DNA of 64,000 nt from Shewanella indica (GTDB taxonomy: Bacteria; Pseudomonadota; Gammaproteobacteria; Enterobacterales; Shewanellaceae): the NCBI RefSeq assembly GCF_002836975.1, contig NZ_NIJK01000040.1:27623-91622 (forward strand). The letters are read 5' to 3'. The notes beneath the pieces were generated by a model, which did not search any database, had not been told where the DNA came from, and saw only the letters and a list, made by a program, of their open reading frames with translations. The position numbers and the translations under genes are program-made. This document shows positions 49,231 to 60,172 of this stretch, in pieces; position 1 is the stretch's first letter; each line of letters opens with the position of its first letter.

Positions 49231-49692
49231 GTGTCTAATCAATTAAATACAATGGATATCAAAGAGATTTTGGCTTACCTGCCACACAGGTATCCATTTT
49301 TGTTGATCGATAGAGTACTGGATTTTACTCCGGGTGAGACTCTGCATGCGATCAAGAACGTTACCATCAATGAGCCTTTCTTTCAGGGACACTTCCCTGT
49401 GCAGCCGGTTATGCCTGGCGTGCTCATTCTGGAAGCCATGGCGCAGGCCACCGGCTTGTTGGCGTTCAAGACCATGAGCGACAAGCCGTCTCCGGACGTG
49501 TTGTATTATTTTGCCGGTATCGACAATGCTCGTTTCAAACGGGTTGTTGAGCCAGGTGATCAGCTGCACTTTGAAGTGAAGATGATCAAGGAACGCCGCG
49601 GGATTGGCGTTTTCTACGGCGAGGCCAAAGTGGATGGTGAGCTGGTGTGTTCAGCCGAAATCATGTGTGCCCGCAGAGAGATTAGCAAGTGA
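49231..49692 (+). CDS. fabZ: 3-hydroxyacyl-ACP dehydratase FabZ
   Basis: It dehydrates beta-hydroxyacyl-ACP in fatty acid elongation and competes with LpxA/LpxD for the same substrate pool. The 153 residues include [37 protein letters not shown] (catalytic His and Glu). The start is GTG 49231; an internal ATG 49252 is a less likely alternative. Its stop overlaps the lpxA start by 4 nt (GTGA). Confidence 0.96.
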   Translation: MSNQLNTMDIKEILAYLPHRYPFLLIDRVLDFTPGETLHAIKNVTINEPFFQGHFPVQPVMPGVLILEAMAQATGLLAFKTMSDKPSPDVLYYFAGIDNARFKRVVEPGDQLHFEVKMIKERRGIGVFYGEAKVDGELVCSAEIMCARREISK

Positions 49693-50459
49693 TAGATAAA
49701 TTAGCTTTCGTTCACCCCGACGCCAAGATAGGTAAGAATGTTACTATCGGTCCCTGGAGTTATATAGGACCGGATGTGGAGATCGGCGATGATTGCTGGA
49801 TTAGTTCCCATGTGGTTATCAAGGGACCCAGCATCATTGGCAAGGGCAACCGGATTTTTCAGTTTGCCTCAGTTGGTGAAGATTGCCAGGACAAGAAATA
49901 TGCCGGTGAACCTACCCGGCTTATCATGGGTGATAACAATATCATCCGTGAATCTGTCACCATTCACCGTGGCACAGTGCAGGACAACAGCGAGACCCGT
50001 ATCGGCTCCAACAACCTGTTTATGGCCTATGTACATATCGCTCACGACTGCGTGGTGGGCGACAATGTGATCATGGCCAACAACGCCTCTATTGCCGGTC
50101 ATTGCCATGTGGGTGACTGGGCTATTCTCGGCGGTATGACAGGAGTGCACCAGTTTGTGCACATTGGTGCCCATGCCTTTACTGCAGGTTGCTCTTTGGT
50201 GCTGCAGGATGTGCCTCCTTTCGTGATGGCCTCTGGCCAGGCGGCCATTCCCCGGGGTCTGAATATGGAAGGCATGAAGCGCCGCGGTTTTTCCAAAGAG
50301 ACCCAGCAAGCGCTGCGCCGGGCTTACAAGACCCTGTACCGCAGCAGCCTGACTCTGGAAGAGGCCGTCGCAGCTATGGCTGAAGACGCCGCAAAAGAGC
50401 CGCAGGTACAAGCATTTGTTGATTTTGTGACCTCCTCAAATCGAGGAATTATTCGCTGA
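49689..50459 (+). CDS. lpxA: UDP-N-acetylglucosamine acyltransferase
   Basis: The first step of lipid A synthesis. The 256 residues are mostly hexapeptide repeats ([22 protein letters not shown]), with the active-site region [16 protein letters not shown] and [23 protein letters not shown]. The start is GTG, overlapping the fabZ stop, which indicates translational coupling. Confidence 0.97.
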   Translation: MIDKLAFVHPDAKIGKNVTIGPWSYIGPDVEIGDDCWISSHVVIKGPSIIGKGNRIFQFASVGEDCQDKKYAGEPTRLIMGDNNIIRESVTIHRGTVQDNSETRIGSNNLFMAYVHIAHDCVVGDNVIMANNASIAGHCHVGDWAILGGMTGVHQFVHIGAHAFTAGCSLVLQDVPPFVMASGQAAIPRGLNMEGMKRRGFSKETQQALRRAYKTLYRSSLTLEEAVAAMAEDAAKEPQVQAFVDFVTSSNRGIIR

Positions 50460-50473
50460 CACAGTGAGAACGA

Positions 50474-51634
50474 ATGACACAAAATAGAAAGTTAGTCTTT
50501 GCAATGGTCGCCGGAGAAATCTCCGGCGATATTTTAGGTGCCGGCCTGATGAGAGCATTGCAACAGCGCTATCCGGACGCCCGTTTTATCGGTATAGGAG
50601 GCCCTCGCATGGAGGCGCTCGGATTCGAGTCGCTGTTTGTCATGGAAGAGTTGGCCGTGATGGGAATTGCCGAGGTGCTTTCCCGTCTACCGAGATTGTT
50701 GAAGATACGCTCGAGTCTGGTCAAACAGATAACCGCGCTGCAGCCGGATTGCTTTATCGGCATAGATGCCCCGGACTTCAATATCGGCCTGGAGCTCAAG
50801 CTCAAGGCGCGTGGGATCAAGACGGTGCATTATGTCAGCCCGTCGGTTTGGGCCTGGCGTCCTAAGCGGATCTTCAAAATCGCCCGCGCCACCAATATGG
50901 TGTTGTCACTGCTGCCGTTTGAAAAAGCCTTCTACGACAAGCATCAGGTGCCTTGTACCTTTGTCGGCCACACTTTGGCCGATGAGATCCCGATGGAGAA
51001 TGACAAGCGTCTTGCCAGAGAAGCACTCGGCTTGAAAGTCGAGGCTGAATATTTGGCCATCCTGCCGGGTTCTCGTGGTGGCGAGTTGAAGATGTTGGCC
51101 CAGCCCTTTGTGGAGGCGGCCAGGCTGCTGAAACAGCGCTATCCGGATCTCAAGTTTATTACCCCCTTGGTGAATGAAAAACGCCGCCAGCAGTTTCTTG
51201 CCGCGCTGGAAACCTATGCGCCGGATCTGGAAATTCATATGACGGAAGGGCGCTCGCGGGAAGTGATGGCCGCCAGCGATGCCATCTTGCTGGCATCGGG
51301 CACCGCCACGCTGGAAGCCATGTTGGTCAAGCGCCCTATGGTGGTCGGCTATCGGGTCAGCCCTATCACTTACCGTATTGCCAAGCGGATGATGCAGATA
51401 AACCACTTCTCTTTGCCCAATTTGTTGGCCGGAAGAGAGTTGGTGGCAGAGCTTATCCAAGATGATTGCACTGCCGAGCGGATAGCCGAAGAGGTGGGTA
51501 AATTGCTGGATAAAGATAACCGGCCGCTGCTGGCCGAGTTTACTAAGTTGCACAGCCTGCTGGCCTGCAACGCCAGTGAGAAGGCGGCCCAGGCGGTTGT
51601 GGCATTGCTGGATAAAAAAGCCGAGGAAAGATGA
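50474..51634 (+). CDS. lpxB: Lipid-A-disaccharide synthase
   Basis: A GT19-family glycosyltransferase that joins UDP-diacylglucosamine to lipid X. The 386 residues include [58 protein letters not shown] and [20 protein letters not shown]. It overlaps rnhB by 4 nt (ATGA). Confidence 0.97.
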   Translation: MTQNRKLVFAMVAGEISGDILGAGLMRALQQRYPDARFIGIGGPRMEALGFESLFVMEELAVMGIAEVLSRLPRLLKIRSSLVKQITALQPDCFIGIDAPDFNIGLELKLKARGIKTVHYVSPSVWAWRPKRIFKIARATNMVLSLLPFEKAFYDKHQVPCTFVGHTLADEIPMENDKRLAREALGLKVEAEYLAILPGSRGGELKMLAQPFVEAARLLKQRYPDLKFITPLVNEKRRQQFLAALETYAPDLEIHMTEGRSREVMAASDAILLASGTATLEAMLVKRPMVVGYRVSPITYRIAKRMMQINHFSLPNLLAGRELVAELIQDDCTAERIAEEVGKLLDKDNRPLLAEFTKLHSLLACNASEKAAQAVVALLDKKAEER

Positions 51635-52251
51635 CAGTCTATAAGCAACTCTCGGAGGCCGAAGCGCAGCTGTTGTGCCAGGGGCTGGTCGCCGGGGTAG
51701 ATGAAGTGGGGCGTGGCCCCTTGGTCGGCGATGTGGTCACGGCCGCGGTGATCCTGGATCCCGCCAATCCCGTCACCGGTCTCAATGATTCCAAGAAGCT
51801 CAGCGAAAGGAAACGCGATGCCCTCTATGAAGAGATTCTGGCCAAGGCGCTGGCGGTCTCAGTCGGTCGAGCCAGCCCGGCGGAAATCGATGAGCTCAAC
51901 ATATTGCATGCCACCATGTTGGCGATGCAGCGCGCCGTTGCGGGCTTGAAGGTGCGTCCCGAAAAAGTCTTGGTAGACGGCAATCGGACCCCGGATTTTG
52001 GCCTGTCTTCGGCCGCAGTGGTTAAGGGCGATGGCTTGATCCCGGCCATCAGCGCCGCCTCTATCATAGCCAAGGTCACCCGCGACCGGGAGATGGCCGA
52101 GCTTGACCTCCGCCACCCTGAGTATGGTTTTGCCGCCCATAAGGGCTATCCCACCAAGGCGCATTTCGAAGCCTTGAGTCAACACGGTGTCTTGCCTGAA
52201 CACAGACGCAGCTTCAGGCCGGTACGCGAATGGCTGGAGCAGCATTCATAA
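51631..52251 (+). CDS. rnhB: Ribonuclease HII
   Basis: It removes ribonucleotides and RNA primers in RNA/DNA hybrids. The 206 residues begin with [15 protein letters not shown], holding the catalytic Asp and Glu, followed by [20 protein letters not shown] and [13 protein letters not shown] terminator follows in the gap before dnaE. Confidence 0.97.
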   Translation: MTVYKQLSEAEAQLLCQGLVAGVDEVGRGPLVGDVVTAAVILDPANPVTGLNDSKKLSERKRDALYEEILAKALAVSVGRASPAEIDELNILHATMLAMQRAVAGLKVRPEKVLVDGNRTPDFGLSSAAVVKGDGLIPAISAASIIAKVTRDREMAELDLRHPEYGFAAHKGYPTKAHFEALSQHGVLPEHRRSFRPVREWLEQHS

Positions 52252-52281
52252 GCCGTTCTGAAACCTAAAGATGCAACCCAA

Positions 52282-52311
52282 AGGGCAGCCGCTGCTGCCC
52301 TGTCATTTTTT
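52282..52311 (+). terminator. Rho-independent terminator after rnhB
   Basis: AGGGCAGC (52282-52289) pairs with GCTGCCCT (52294-52301) around CGCT, followed by GTCATTTTTTG. The rest of the 241-bp gap (to 52492) presumably holds a dnaE promoter, which I did not resolve. Confidence 0.8.
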
Positions 52312-52492
52312 GCTGTTACATCTTTTTGTTGGTATGTCGGTGAAAAGCGAATCTGAGCCGAGCGTCATTTCTCGGTTAATTGGCGCTTCTATCAACAGCA
52401 AGGTTAAATGGCCGGTTTTAACTTTGGTGAACCTCTCCCGGCGTGTTATCTTTGCCTATTGATTTTCAGCTTGTCAGAGTAATCGGATTTTC

Positions 52493-55400
52493 ATGTCACA
52501 GCCCCGTTTCGTCCATCTACGTGTTCACTCAGACTTTTCCATGACCGATGGTCTGGCCAAGGTCAAGCCCATTCTGGCCAAGGTGGCCGATGAGGGCATG
52601 GCGGCAGTGGCGCTGACGGATCAGAACAACCTCTGTGGTCTGGTGAAATTCTACGGTGGCTGCCATGGCGCCGGGATAAAACCCATCATAGGGGCCGACT
52701 TCTGGATGTTGGTGCCCGGCTTTGAAGATGAGTTTTGCGCGCTTACCGTGCTGGCTATGGATAACGATGGCTACCAGAACCTGACTCAACTGATCTCCAA
52801 GGCCTATCTGCGCGGTCAGGTGCGTGACAGAGTCGCTATCGATCAGCAGTGGCTGCTGGAGCACGGCGCCGGTATTTTGCTGCTCTCCGGCGCAAGGGAA
52901 GGGGACTTGGGTAAGGCGCTGCTCAAGGGCAACCAGAACCAGGCCCAGGAACTGACCGATTTCTATAAGCAGTACTTCAACGACCGTTACTTTATTGAAC
53001 TGATCCGCACCGGGCGCCCGGATGAAGAGCGCTACCTGCACATGGCGGTGGAACATGCTGCCAACACAGGCCTGCCTGTGGTTGCCACCAACCAGGTGGT
53101 GTTCATGACCCCGGAAGAGTTCGAGGCCCATGAAATCCGGGTGGCTATCCACGATGGCTACACATTGGCTGACCCCCGTAGACCCAAGAAATACAGCGAG
53201 CAGCAGTATCTCAAGACTGAAGCTGAGATGTGCGAGCTGTTTGCCGACATTCCGGAAGCGCTGCAAAACACGGTGGAGATCGCCAAGCGCTGTAACGTTA
53301 CCGTGCGGCTTGGCGAGTACTTCTTGCCCAACTTCCCCACGGGTGAGCTGTCTACTGCGGACTATCTGGTGATGCGCTCCAAAGAGGGGCTGGAAGAACG
53401 TCTCGAGTTCCTGTTTCCGGATCCACAAGAGCGGGCGGAAAAGCGCGGTGAGTATGACGAGCGTCTGGATATTGAGCTCAAGGTTATCAACCAGATGGGC
53501 TTCCCCGGCTACTTCCTTATCGTGATGGAGTTTATCCAGTGGGGTAAGGACAACGGTATCCCCGTGGGCCCGGGGCGGGGTTCGGGTGCCGGCTCCCTGG
53601 TGGCCTATGCGCTTAAGATCACTGACCTGGACCCGCTGGAATTTGACCTGCTGTTCGAACGTTTTCTTAACCCCGAGCGGGTGTCGATGCCCGACTTCGA
53701 CGTCGACTTCTGTATGGACAGGCGCGACGAGGTTATCGATCACGTGGCCGAACTCTATGGCCGGGACGCGGTATCGCAGATCATCACCTTCGGTACCATG
53801 GCCGCCAAGGCGGTAGTGCGTGACGTGGGCCGGGTGCTGGGGCACCCTTATGGTTTTGTCGACAGAATTTCCAAGATGATCCCGGCCGAGCCCGGGATGA
53901 CGTTGGCCAAGGCGTTTGAGGTCGAGCCGGCGCTGCCTGAAGCCTATGAGGCCGATGAGGATGTCAAAGACCTTATCGACATGTGCCGCAAGCTTGAGGG
54001 GGTGACCCGTAACGCGGGTAAGCACGCCGGGGGCGTGGTGATTGCGCCGACCAAGATCACCGACTTCTCGCCGCTTTATTGCGACGCCGAAGGCAAAAAC
54101 CCGGTGACCCAGTTCGACAAGAACGACGTGGAAACCGCCGGTCTGGTGAAATTTGACTTCCTGGGTCTCAGAACCCTGACCATTATCGACTGGGCGCTGG
54201 GGATGATTAACCCAAGGCTCGCCAAGCTCGGCAAGCCGCCGGTCGATATTGCCGCCATTCCGCTGAACGATGCCAAGTCCTTCGGGGTACTTAAACGCTA
54301 CGAAACCACAGCGGTATTCCAGCTGGAATCCCGCGGCATGAAAGATCTTATCAAACGTCTGCAGCCCGACTGCTTTGAAGATATGATCGCTCTGGTAGCC
54401 CTGTTCCGCCCAGGTCCCTTGCAGTCGGGGATGGTAGATAACTTTATCGAGCGTAAGCACGGCCACGAGGCCATCTCCTACCCGGATGAGAAGTGGCAAC
54501 ACGAGAGCCTTAAACCGATTTTGGATCCTACCTACGGCATCATCCTCTATCAGGAACAGGTGATGCAGATTGCCCAGACGCTGGCGGGTTATACCCTGGG
54601 CGGCGCGGACATGCTGCGCCGGGCTATGGGTAAGAAAAAACCGGAAGAGATGGCCAAGCAGCGTGCCGGTTTTGAAGCCGGGGCGATAAAAAACGGCGTC
54701 GATGGCGAACTGGCGATGAAGATCTTCGATCTGGTGGAGAAATTCGCCGGTTACGGCTTCAACAAATCGCACTCGGCCGCCTACGCACTGGTGTCCTACC
54801 AGACACTCTGGCTCAAGACCCACTATCCGTCTGAATTTATGGCGGCGGTAATGTCCGCCGATATGGACAACACAGACAAGATAGTGACCCTGGTGGATGA
54901 GTGTGAGCGCATGGGACTCAAGCTTATTCCGCCGGATGTCAACAAGGGCCTGTTCAAGTTTACCGTCGATGAAGAGCTCAATATCGTCTATGGTATAGGC
55001 GCCATCAAGGGAGTGGGCGAGGGGCCGGTCGAATCGATTCTGGAAGCCCGCAAGGGTGGGCCGTTCAAAGACTTGTTCGACTTCTGCGCCCGGGTGGATT
55101 TGAAAAAACTCAACCGCCGGGTGATTGAAAAGCTGATCAATGCCGGCGCCATGGACAATCTGGGGCCACACCGGGCTTCCATGATGGCTACCTTGCCGGA
55201 GGCGATACGCGCCGCCGATCAGCACGCCAAGGCCGAAGCCATAGGCCAGTGCGACATGTTCGGTCTGCTCAACGACGACCCAGAGGACAGCAAACAACAG
55301 TTTGTCGACTGTCCGCGTTGGCCGGACAAGGTCTGGTTGGAAGGGGAGCGTGAGACCCTGGGGCTTTACCTCACAGGTCATCCCATCAACCAATATCTCA

Positions 55401-55966
55401 AAGAGCTCAGGCACTACACCTCCGGGCGGCTCAAGGATATTCACCCCACAGACAGGGGCAAGACGGTCAAGGCCGCCGGATTGGTGGTCGCCACCCGGGT
55501 GATGCTGACCAAGCGAGGCTCCAAGATGGGGCTGCTGACATTGGACGACAAGAGTGCCCGTCTGGAAGTGATGCTGTTTACCGAGGCCTTCGAGAAATTC
55601 AATCACCTGCTGGAGAAAGACAGGATCCTCATCTGTGAAGGTGAAGTGAGCTTCGATGACTTCTCCGGCGGTAACCGGATGACGGCGCGCAACATTATAG
55701 ATATGGGCGAAGCCCGCAGCCACTTTGCCGCGGCGGTGGAACTGGATCTCGATGCGGCAATATTGAGCCCGGAATGGCTGACACAGTTTTATGAGACTCT
55801 CTCGCCCTGGCGCGGCGGCTCTGTGCCTGTGGCGATTAACTATCGTCAGGCCCAGGCCAAGGGACAGTTCCGTTTGAGTGACGACTGGCGGGTAAACCCC
55901 AGTGATGAACTCATGATGGCACTGGAAGCTATGCTCGGCACAGATAAGGTCAGGATCCTCTTCTAA
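52493..55966 (+). CDS. dnaE: DNA polymerase III alpha subunit
   Basis: The replicative polymerase catalytic subunit, 1157 residues. The N-terminal PHP domain starts [19 protein letters not shown]; the polymerase active site includes [16 protein letters not shown] and [19 protein letters not shown] (catalytic Asp). Tandem HhH and OB-fold regions follow in the last third ([16 protein letters not shown]). The stop overlaps the tilS start (TAATG). In E. coli accA lies between dnaE and tilS; here it does not. Confidence 0.98.
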   Translation: MSQPRFVHLRVHSDFSMTDGLAKVKPILAKVADEGMAAVALTDQNNLCGLVKFYGGCHGAGIKPIIGADFWMLVPGFEDEFCALTVLAMDNDGYQNLTQLISKAYLRGQVRDRVAIDQQWLLEHGAGILLLSGAREGDLGKALLKGNQNQAQELTDFYKQYFNDRYFIELIRTGRPDEERYLHMAVEHAANTGLPVVATNQVVFMTPEEFEAHEIRVAIHDGYTLADPRRPKKYSEQQYLKTEAEMCELFADIPEALQNTVEIAKRCNVTVRLGEYFLPNFPTGELSTADYLVMRSKEGLEERLEFLFPDPQERAEKRGEYDERLDIELKVINQMGFPGYFLIVMEFIQWGKDNGIPVGPGRGSGAGSLVAYALKITDLDPLEFDLLFERFLNPERVSMPDFDVDFCMDRRDEVIDHVAELYGRDAVSQIITFGTMAAKAVVRDVGRVLGHPYGFVDRISKMIPAEPGMTLAKAFEVEPALPEAYEADEDVKDLIDMCRKLEGVTRNAGKHAGGVVIAPTKITDFSPLYCDAEGKNPVTQFDKNDVETAGLVKFDFLGLRTLTIIDWALGMINPRLAKLGKPPVDIAAIPLNDAKSFGVLKRYETTAVFQLESRGMKDLIKRLQPDCFEDMIALVALFRPGPLQSGMVDNFIERKHGHEAISYPDEKWQHESLKPILDPTYGIILYQEQVMQIAQTLAGYTLGGADMLRRAMGKKKPEEMAKQRAGFEAGAIKNGVDGELAMKIFDLVEKFAGYGFNKSHSAAYALVSYQTLWLKTHYPSEFMAAVMSADMDNTDKIVTLVDECERMGLKLIPPDVNKGLFKFTVDEELNIVYGIGAIKGVGEGPVESILEARKGGPFKDLFDFCARVDLKKLNRRVIEKLINAGAMDNLGPHRASMMATLPEAIRAADQHAKAEAIGQCDMFGLLNDDPEDSKQQFVDCPRWPDKVWLEGERETLGLYLTGHPINQYLKELRHYTSGRLKDIHPTDRGKTVKAAGLVVATRVMLTKRGSKMGLLTLDDKSARLEVMLFTEAFEKFNHLLEKDRILICEGEVSFDDFSGGNRMTARNIIDMGEARSHFAAAVELDLDAAILSPEWLTQFYETLSPWRGGSVPVAINYRQAQAKGQFRLSDDWRVNPSDELMMALEAMLGTDKVRILF

Positions 55967-57576
55967 TGCCCCACACTCTGGTTGATACCCTGGTACTCAA
56001 GTTAACGGCGCTGCTGGATAAAATCGGCGCCACGGCTGACAACCACCTCTGGCTGGGTTACAGCGGCGGTATGGACTCAGAGCTGCTGGCCTATACCTTG
56101 GCGCGCTTTGGCGAGACTCACCCCAAGACGCCTTATCAAATCTCCCTGGTGCACGTACACCATGGCCTTAGCTGTAATGCCGATGCCTGGGCGGCCCATT
56201 GTCGCCAAAGAGCCGAGCATTATGGCCTGAATTTTGTTCTTCGGAAGGTGCAACTTGAGCTCGGCCCGCGCGTCAGTATCGAGGCCGAGGCGCGGCGCGC
56301 TCGCTATCAGGCGATTGCCGAGCTGCTCAATCCCGGCGATATTCTGCTGACGGCCCATCATCAGGACGATCAGTTGGAGACGCTGCTGCTGGCACTCAAG
56401 CGCGGTCAGGGCCCCAAGGGACTGGCGGCCATGGGGCAAGCTCAGCACTTGGCTCTGATATCTAAGGCAGAAAGTTCCTTGGCTCAGACATCCAGGGCAG
56501 AAAGTGCACCATGCTGGCAATTACGGCCCATGCTGGACAGCAGCCGGGCTCAGATAGAGCAGGCGGTGGCGAGTCTCGAGCTGCCCTATATCAATGATGA
56601 GAGTAATCAGGACACCCAGTATGACCGCAACTTCCTGCGCGCCGAGGTGATCCCAGTACTCAAGCAGCGCTGGCCTTCGATTGCCACTACGGCCTCACGC
56701 AGCGCCGCCCTGTGCGCCGAGCAGCAGTTGCTGCTCGATGAAGTCAGCGCCGAAAAGTTGCAGCCCTTGCTCGGCCGTTGCCGCTTCAGCGGCGTTAGGG
56801 TGCTGGATAGCGCCGGGCTCAAAGTGTTGTCACCCCAGTGGCAGGCGCAGTTGCTGCGGCAGTTTATTCAGATGCAGCGCTTGCCCTTACCGGCGCAGGT
56901 GCAGTTGCAGCAAGCCTTGGCGCAGCTACTTGATGCCAGGGAGGATGCTCAGCTTGAGCTTAGCTTTAAAGGATTGCTCCTCAGGCGTTATGGGCAACAG
57001 ATCTATGCCATGGCGCCTCTGCCAGGGGCAGCATTCCAATTACTTGATAGCGCAGGTTCGGCTGAAGATGTGGCTGCAAGACTCTCGAAACTGACCCTGA
57101 GCCAAAAGCAGCTGCAAGCATTGAGCCAAGGGCAGAGTCTGAGTGTTGGGCTCACCTCCCCCTGGCAGCGCCTGGAGCTGACATTGGCTGACTCAGGGCC
57201 CAGGGTGGCGCTGGCTCAAGTAATGGCCCCACAACTGGCTTCGCTAATGGCATCATTACCGGCACTGCAACTGGCGTCACTATCGGCGTCACCAGGGGCA
57301 AAAGTTCAGCCATCAGATACCGCTGCTGCGCCTGAATTGGTCTTGGGGCTCAAGGGCAGTTACCGCTGTCAGCCTCACAATAGAGACAAGAGGCGAGAGC
57401 TCAAGAAACTCTGGCATGAACTCGGGGTACCGCCCTGGCTCAGAGACAGAGTGCCACTGCTGATGCAAAATGGCCGACTGCTGGCGCTGGCCGGTGGTTT
57501 TGTCGAGCGTAGCGCACTGGCATCTGGCTCTGAACCCGGAATCGTGTTGAAACTGGTTGCTGAAGCAACCCCTTAG
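55966..57576 (+). CDS. tilS: tRNA(Ile)-lysidine synthase TilS, long form
   Basis: It converts C34 of tRNA-Ile(CAU) to lysidine, changing codon recognition from AUG to AUA. The PP-loop is GYSGGMDSELLAYTL; HHGLSCNADAWAAHC and LTAHHQDDQLETLLLALKRG follow. At 536 residues it is roughly 100 longer than the E. coli enzyme, partly through low-complexity Leu/Ala/Ser insertions (about residues 415-445) and a 10-residue tandem repeat (LALISKAESS/LAQTSRAESA). The C-terminal domain is present (ELKKLWHELGVPPWLRDRVPLL). It ends at the border of the repeat region. Confidence 0.94.
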   Translation: MPHTLVDTLVLKLTALLDKIGATADNHLWLGYSGGMDSELLAYTLARFGETHPKTPYQISLVHVHHGLSCNADAWAAHCRQRAEHYGLNFVLRKVQLELGPRVSIEAEARRARYQAIAELLNPGDILLTAHHQDDQLETLLLALKRGQGPKGLAAMGQAQHLALISKAESSLAQTSRAESAPCWQLRPMLDSSRAQIEQAVASLELPYINDESNQDTQYDRNFLRAEVIPVLKQRWPSIATTASRSAALCAEQQLLLDEVSAEKLQPLLGRCRFSGVRVLDSAGLKVLSPQWQAQLLRQFIQMQRLPLPAQVQLQQALAQLLDAREDAQLELSFKGLLLRRYGQQIYAMAPLPGAAFQLLDSAGSAEDVAARLSKLTLSQKQLQALSQGQSLSVGLTSPWQRLELTLADSGPRVALAQVMAPQLASLMASLPALQLASLSASPGAKVQPSDTAAAPELVLGLKGSYRCQPHNRDKRRELKKLWHELGVPPWLRDRVPLLMQNGRLLALAGGFVERSALASGSEPGIVLKLVAEATP

Positions 57577-57588
57577 CGCCAATAGTTT

Positions 57589-57882
57589 GGGCACAGCGGC
57601 TAACATGGCTTTGAGCCAAAACTCATCAATGAACTTGGTCCTAGCGGCTAGATAAGTTGTAGCCTATCACCAGCGGTGAGCTCTCGCACAGGCGATCCTG
57701 TGACTCGCTGCTAGTACGTCCTTGTAAGCTCTGCCTCGCCATCCCTGGCTCGGAAGGTCACAGTTCCACCTGTGCTTGGAAATAGGTGTATGTCTGCAGA
57801 CACTTCAGATGTTTCAAGTTACTCCATTCTCACAGAATTGCACTAATTCCCCCCTCGGTGTCGCCGAGAGCCGCTGGTACCG
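57589..57882. repeat. Diverged copy of the palindromic repeat family
   Basis: It starts with CACAGCGGCTAACATGGCTT, the same junction seen at the ends of other units. It contains GCACAGGCGATCCTGTGAC and, about 75 bp on, the near complement ending CCACCTGTGC, then the shared tail from GGTGTATGTCTGCAGA to ACAGAATTGCACTAATTCCC. Related to but clearly diverged from the 608-bp units. No coding evidence. Confidence 0.75.
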
Positions 57883-58490
57883 CGGCTATTATGGCTTTGA
57901 ACCAAATCTCACTAATAAACCTGGTTTTAGCTGCCAGCTAAGTTGCAGCCCATCACCTGCGGTGCGGATGGGCAGGAAGCCCGAATGCCGTGAAGGACAG
58001 GACGTCCGAGAACGGCCCTTTCGCACAGGCGATCCTGTGACTCGCTGTGAACCCCTCCCTGGGCGCTCGACGAAAACGTCCCTGTTTTCGACGGTCACAG
58101 TTCCGCCTGTGCCTGGAAATGAGGTGTATGTCTGCAGAACTCTCAAATGTTTCCAGCTACTCAGCGCTAACAGAATTGCACCAGCTCCCCTTCGGAGCCG
58201 CCGTTGGCGTTGTTGCAAATCGGCGTAGCCGAGACAGGGATGTCGAGGCTCGAAGGTCGAGCAAGGTGAATGTTGCGAAGCAACAAGTTTATGAGCGCGA
58301 GCCAAGGAAGGCGAGCTGGCCGTTATGCATGGATGCATTTGGCGAGTCCTGAGTGTAGCCAATTTGCTTTATAAGCCAGTGGGGATTTCGGCTACGTCGG
58401 GGTGTCCTTGGGGATGCAAGGGGCTTTGGATAAGCAAAGCCCCTTGCCCGGTGTGGTGTGGAACACCACGACTTTACGCCGCTGGCACTG
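57883..58490. repeat. 608-bp tandem repeat, unit 1
   Basis: It begins at CGGCTATTATGGCTTT and is followed directly by a second copy. The first about 80 bp differ from unit 2 at many sites; from 57961 on the two are almost identical (ACTCGCTG versus ACATGCTG near 58035). It contains at least ten short perfect hairpins, including GGGC-AGGAA-GCCC (57970-57982), GGAC-AGGAC-GTCC (57995-58007), GACA-GGGA-TGTC (58233-58244), TGTTGC-GAA-GCAACA (58271-58285) and a 13-bp stem at 58416-58447. Small ORFs repeated with the unit are by-products. Confidence 0.9.
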
Positions 58491-59098
58491 CGGCTATTAT
58501 GGCTTTAAGCCAAAACTCACCAATGAACTTGCTCCTAGCGGCTAGCTAAGTTGTAGCCCATTACCAGCGGTGCGGATGGGCAGGAAGCCCGAATGCCGTG
58601 AAGGACAGGACGTCCGAGAACGGCCCTTTCGCACAGGCGATCCTGTGACATGCTGTGAACCCCTCCCTGGGCGCTCGACGAAAACGTCCCTGTTTTCGAC
58701 GGTCACAGTTCCGCCTGTGCCTGGAAATGAGGTGTATGTCTGCAGAACTCTCAAATGTTTCCAGCTACTCAGCGCTAACAGAATTGCACCAGCTCCCCTT
58801 CGGAGCCGCCGTTGGCGTTGTTGCAAATCGGCGTAGCCGAGACAGGGATGTCGAGGCTCGAAGGTCGAGCAAGGTGAATGTTGCGAAGCAACAAGTTTAT
58901 GAGCGCGAGCCAAGGAAGGCGAGCTGGCCGTTATGCATGGATGCATTTGGCGAGTCCTGAGTGTAGCCAATTTGCTTTATAAGCCAGTGGGGATTTCGGC
59001 TACGTCGGGGTGTCCTTGGGGATGCAAGGGGCTTTGGATAAGCAAAGCCCCTTGCCCGGTGTGGTGTGGAACACCACGACTTTACGCCGCTGGCACTG
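58491..59098. repeat. 608-bp tandem repeat, unit 2
   Basis: A head-to-tail copy of unit 1 with period 608 at every landmark checked (for example GCGGATGGGC at 57964, 58572 and 59180). Nearly all differences lie in the first 80 bp. Identity suggests a recent duplication or gene conversion. Confidence 0.92.
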
Positions 59099-59260
59099 CG
59101 GCTATTATGGCTTTAAGCCAAAACTCACCAATGAACTTGCTCCTAGCGGCTAGCTAAGTTGTAGCCCATTACCAGCGGTGCGGATGGGCAGGAAGCCCGA
59201 ATGCCGTGAAGGACAGGACGTCCGAGAACGGCCCTTTCGCACAGGCGATCCTGTGACATG
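59099..59260. repeat. Partial third unit of the 608-bp repeat
   Basis: About 162 bp matching the start of unit 2, ending after CCTGTGACATG at 59260, where sequence switches to a different diverged copy. Confidence 0.88.
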
Positions 59261-59650
59261 GCGAGAGTCGCGTAGCAACATGCTTTCGAGCGCGAGTCAT
59301 GGATGACGAGCTGGCCGTTAAACAGGGAAGTTGTTGTGAACCCATAATTCCCCTCGGTGTCGCCGACAGCCGTTGGCGAAAATAACGTGGTTAAGCAGCG
59401 GTCAATCACCTGCGGTGCGCTCTCGCACAGACGATCCTGTGACACGGCGTGAATACATCCTTGTAGCCTCGACGAAAACGTCACTGTTTTCGACGGTCAC
59501 AGTTCCGCCTGTGCCTGGGAATAGGTGTATGTCTTAGGGTATATAAGCAATTTCAAGCAACGCTATTATTACAGAATTGCACCAATTGCCCCTAGGTGTC
59601 GCCGAGAGCCGTTGGCACAAATAACGTGGCTGAGGGCGAATGCTCTCCGG
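59261..59650. repeat. Diverged repeat-family segment next to the cassette array
   Basis: It carries scrambled modules: hairpin GTCAT-GG-ATGAC (59296-59307) before GAGCTGG, CGCACAGACGATCCTGTGAC near 59424, a CGACGAAAACG/TGTTTTCG stem, GGTGTATGTC and ACAGAATTGCACCAATTGCC. It ends at the first attC-like site. No gene is seen. Confidence 0.75.
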
Positions 59651-59660
59651 TGGCGAGTGT

Positions 59661-59712
59661 GCTTATAACCGAAAGCGCCGAGCGTTGCGAATCAGCTTGA
59701 ATGCTTGTATGT
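59661..59712 (-). other. attC-like site, degenerate (array end)
   Basis: It begins GCTTATAAC and contains GCGTTGCGAATCA and TTGTATG. These blocks match the ends of the full site at 61747-61873, so this looks like an internally deleted version. It follows the last cassette gene. Confidence 0.6.
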
Positions 59713-59724
59713 TTCGCTATCGAC

Positions 59725-60003
59725 TTAGTCAAAAAGTGAGTGTTCTACCCAGTTGACCGTCAGTTTTAATGTTTTATTGAAAACATTAAGATTGTTGAAA
59801 AAGCAGTGTTCACCAACTAGCACTGAACGATCTTTGTCTAAAACTTCAATATCGAAATACGCCTTGTTTTCTATCGAATCACTGGCGAACTTAGCTAAGT
59901 TGTCATCTACCCCTTGTAACGAATAAACTCCTAAATTCTTGTTTCTAGATAAACTTGAAACACTATCCAAATTGAAGTTACAACCATCAATTATTATTCT
60001 CAT
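59725..60003 (-). CDS. Cassette protein of unknown function, 92 residues
   Basis: A small acidic soluble protein (MRIIIDGCNFNLDSVSSL; ending NWVEHSLFD). No domain recognised; no signal peptide or membrane segment. It starts with ATG, preceded by only a weak ribosome binding site, and lies between two attC-like sites. The last cassette of the array. Confidence 0.65.
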   Translation of the reverse strand: MRIIIDGCNFNLDSVSSLSRNKNLGVYSLQGVDDNLAKFASDSIENKAYFDIEVLDKDRSVLVGEHCFFNNLNVFNKTLKLTVNWVEHSLFD

Positions 60004-60093
60004 TTACGCACATGCTCAAACTATGGAAAACACTAACAATACTGGATATAAAAACAGCACTCAAGTAGTATTACGCAGTTTTTCAATTGGAAA

Positions 60094-60172
60094 CATAACG
60101 CCCCGCGCATGCGCGCGAACTTGTGAGCGTCGCAGGGGCCGTAGGCCCCGAATGACGAGGATTGTTAAGTAT
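60094..60172 (-). other. attC-like site
   Basis: About 79 bp bounded by CATAACGCC and GTTAAGT on the plus strand, with inner palindromes CGCGCATGCGCG and GGGGCC-GTA-GGCCCC. It follows the 209-residue cassette gene. Confidence 0.75.

Noticed and set aside
52252..52492. accA missing between dnaE and tilS as a deletion signal
   Set aside because: E. coli has accA after dnaE, but here dnaE and tilS overlap cleanly (TAATG), which suggests a settled gene order rather than a recent deletion.
52529..55723. 1064-codon open frame antisense to dnaE
   Set aside because: Lies wholly opposite an intact dnaE with all motifs; the protein has no recognisable domain and the frame is a by-product of dnaE codon bias.
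58047..59157. Duplicated ORFs of 101 and 74 codons (and minus-strand partners of 142-157) in the repeats
   Set aside because: They recur only because the 608-bp unit recurs; the DNA is dense in hairpins that covary as nucleic acid, and the frames have no protein features.
57577..59650. CRISPR array
   Set aside because: The repeats are hundreds of bp long without regular short repeat/spacer units, and no cas genes are present.
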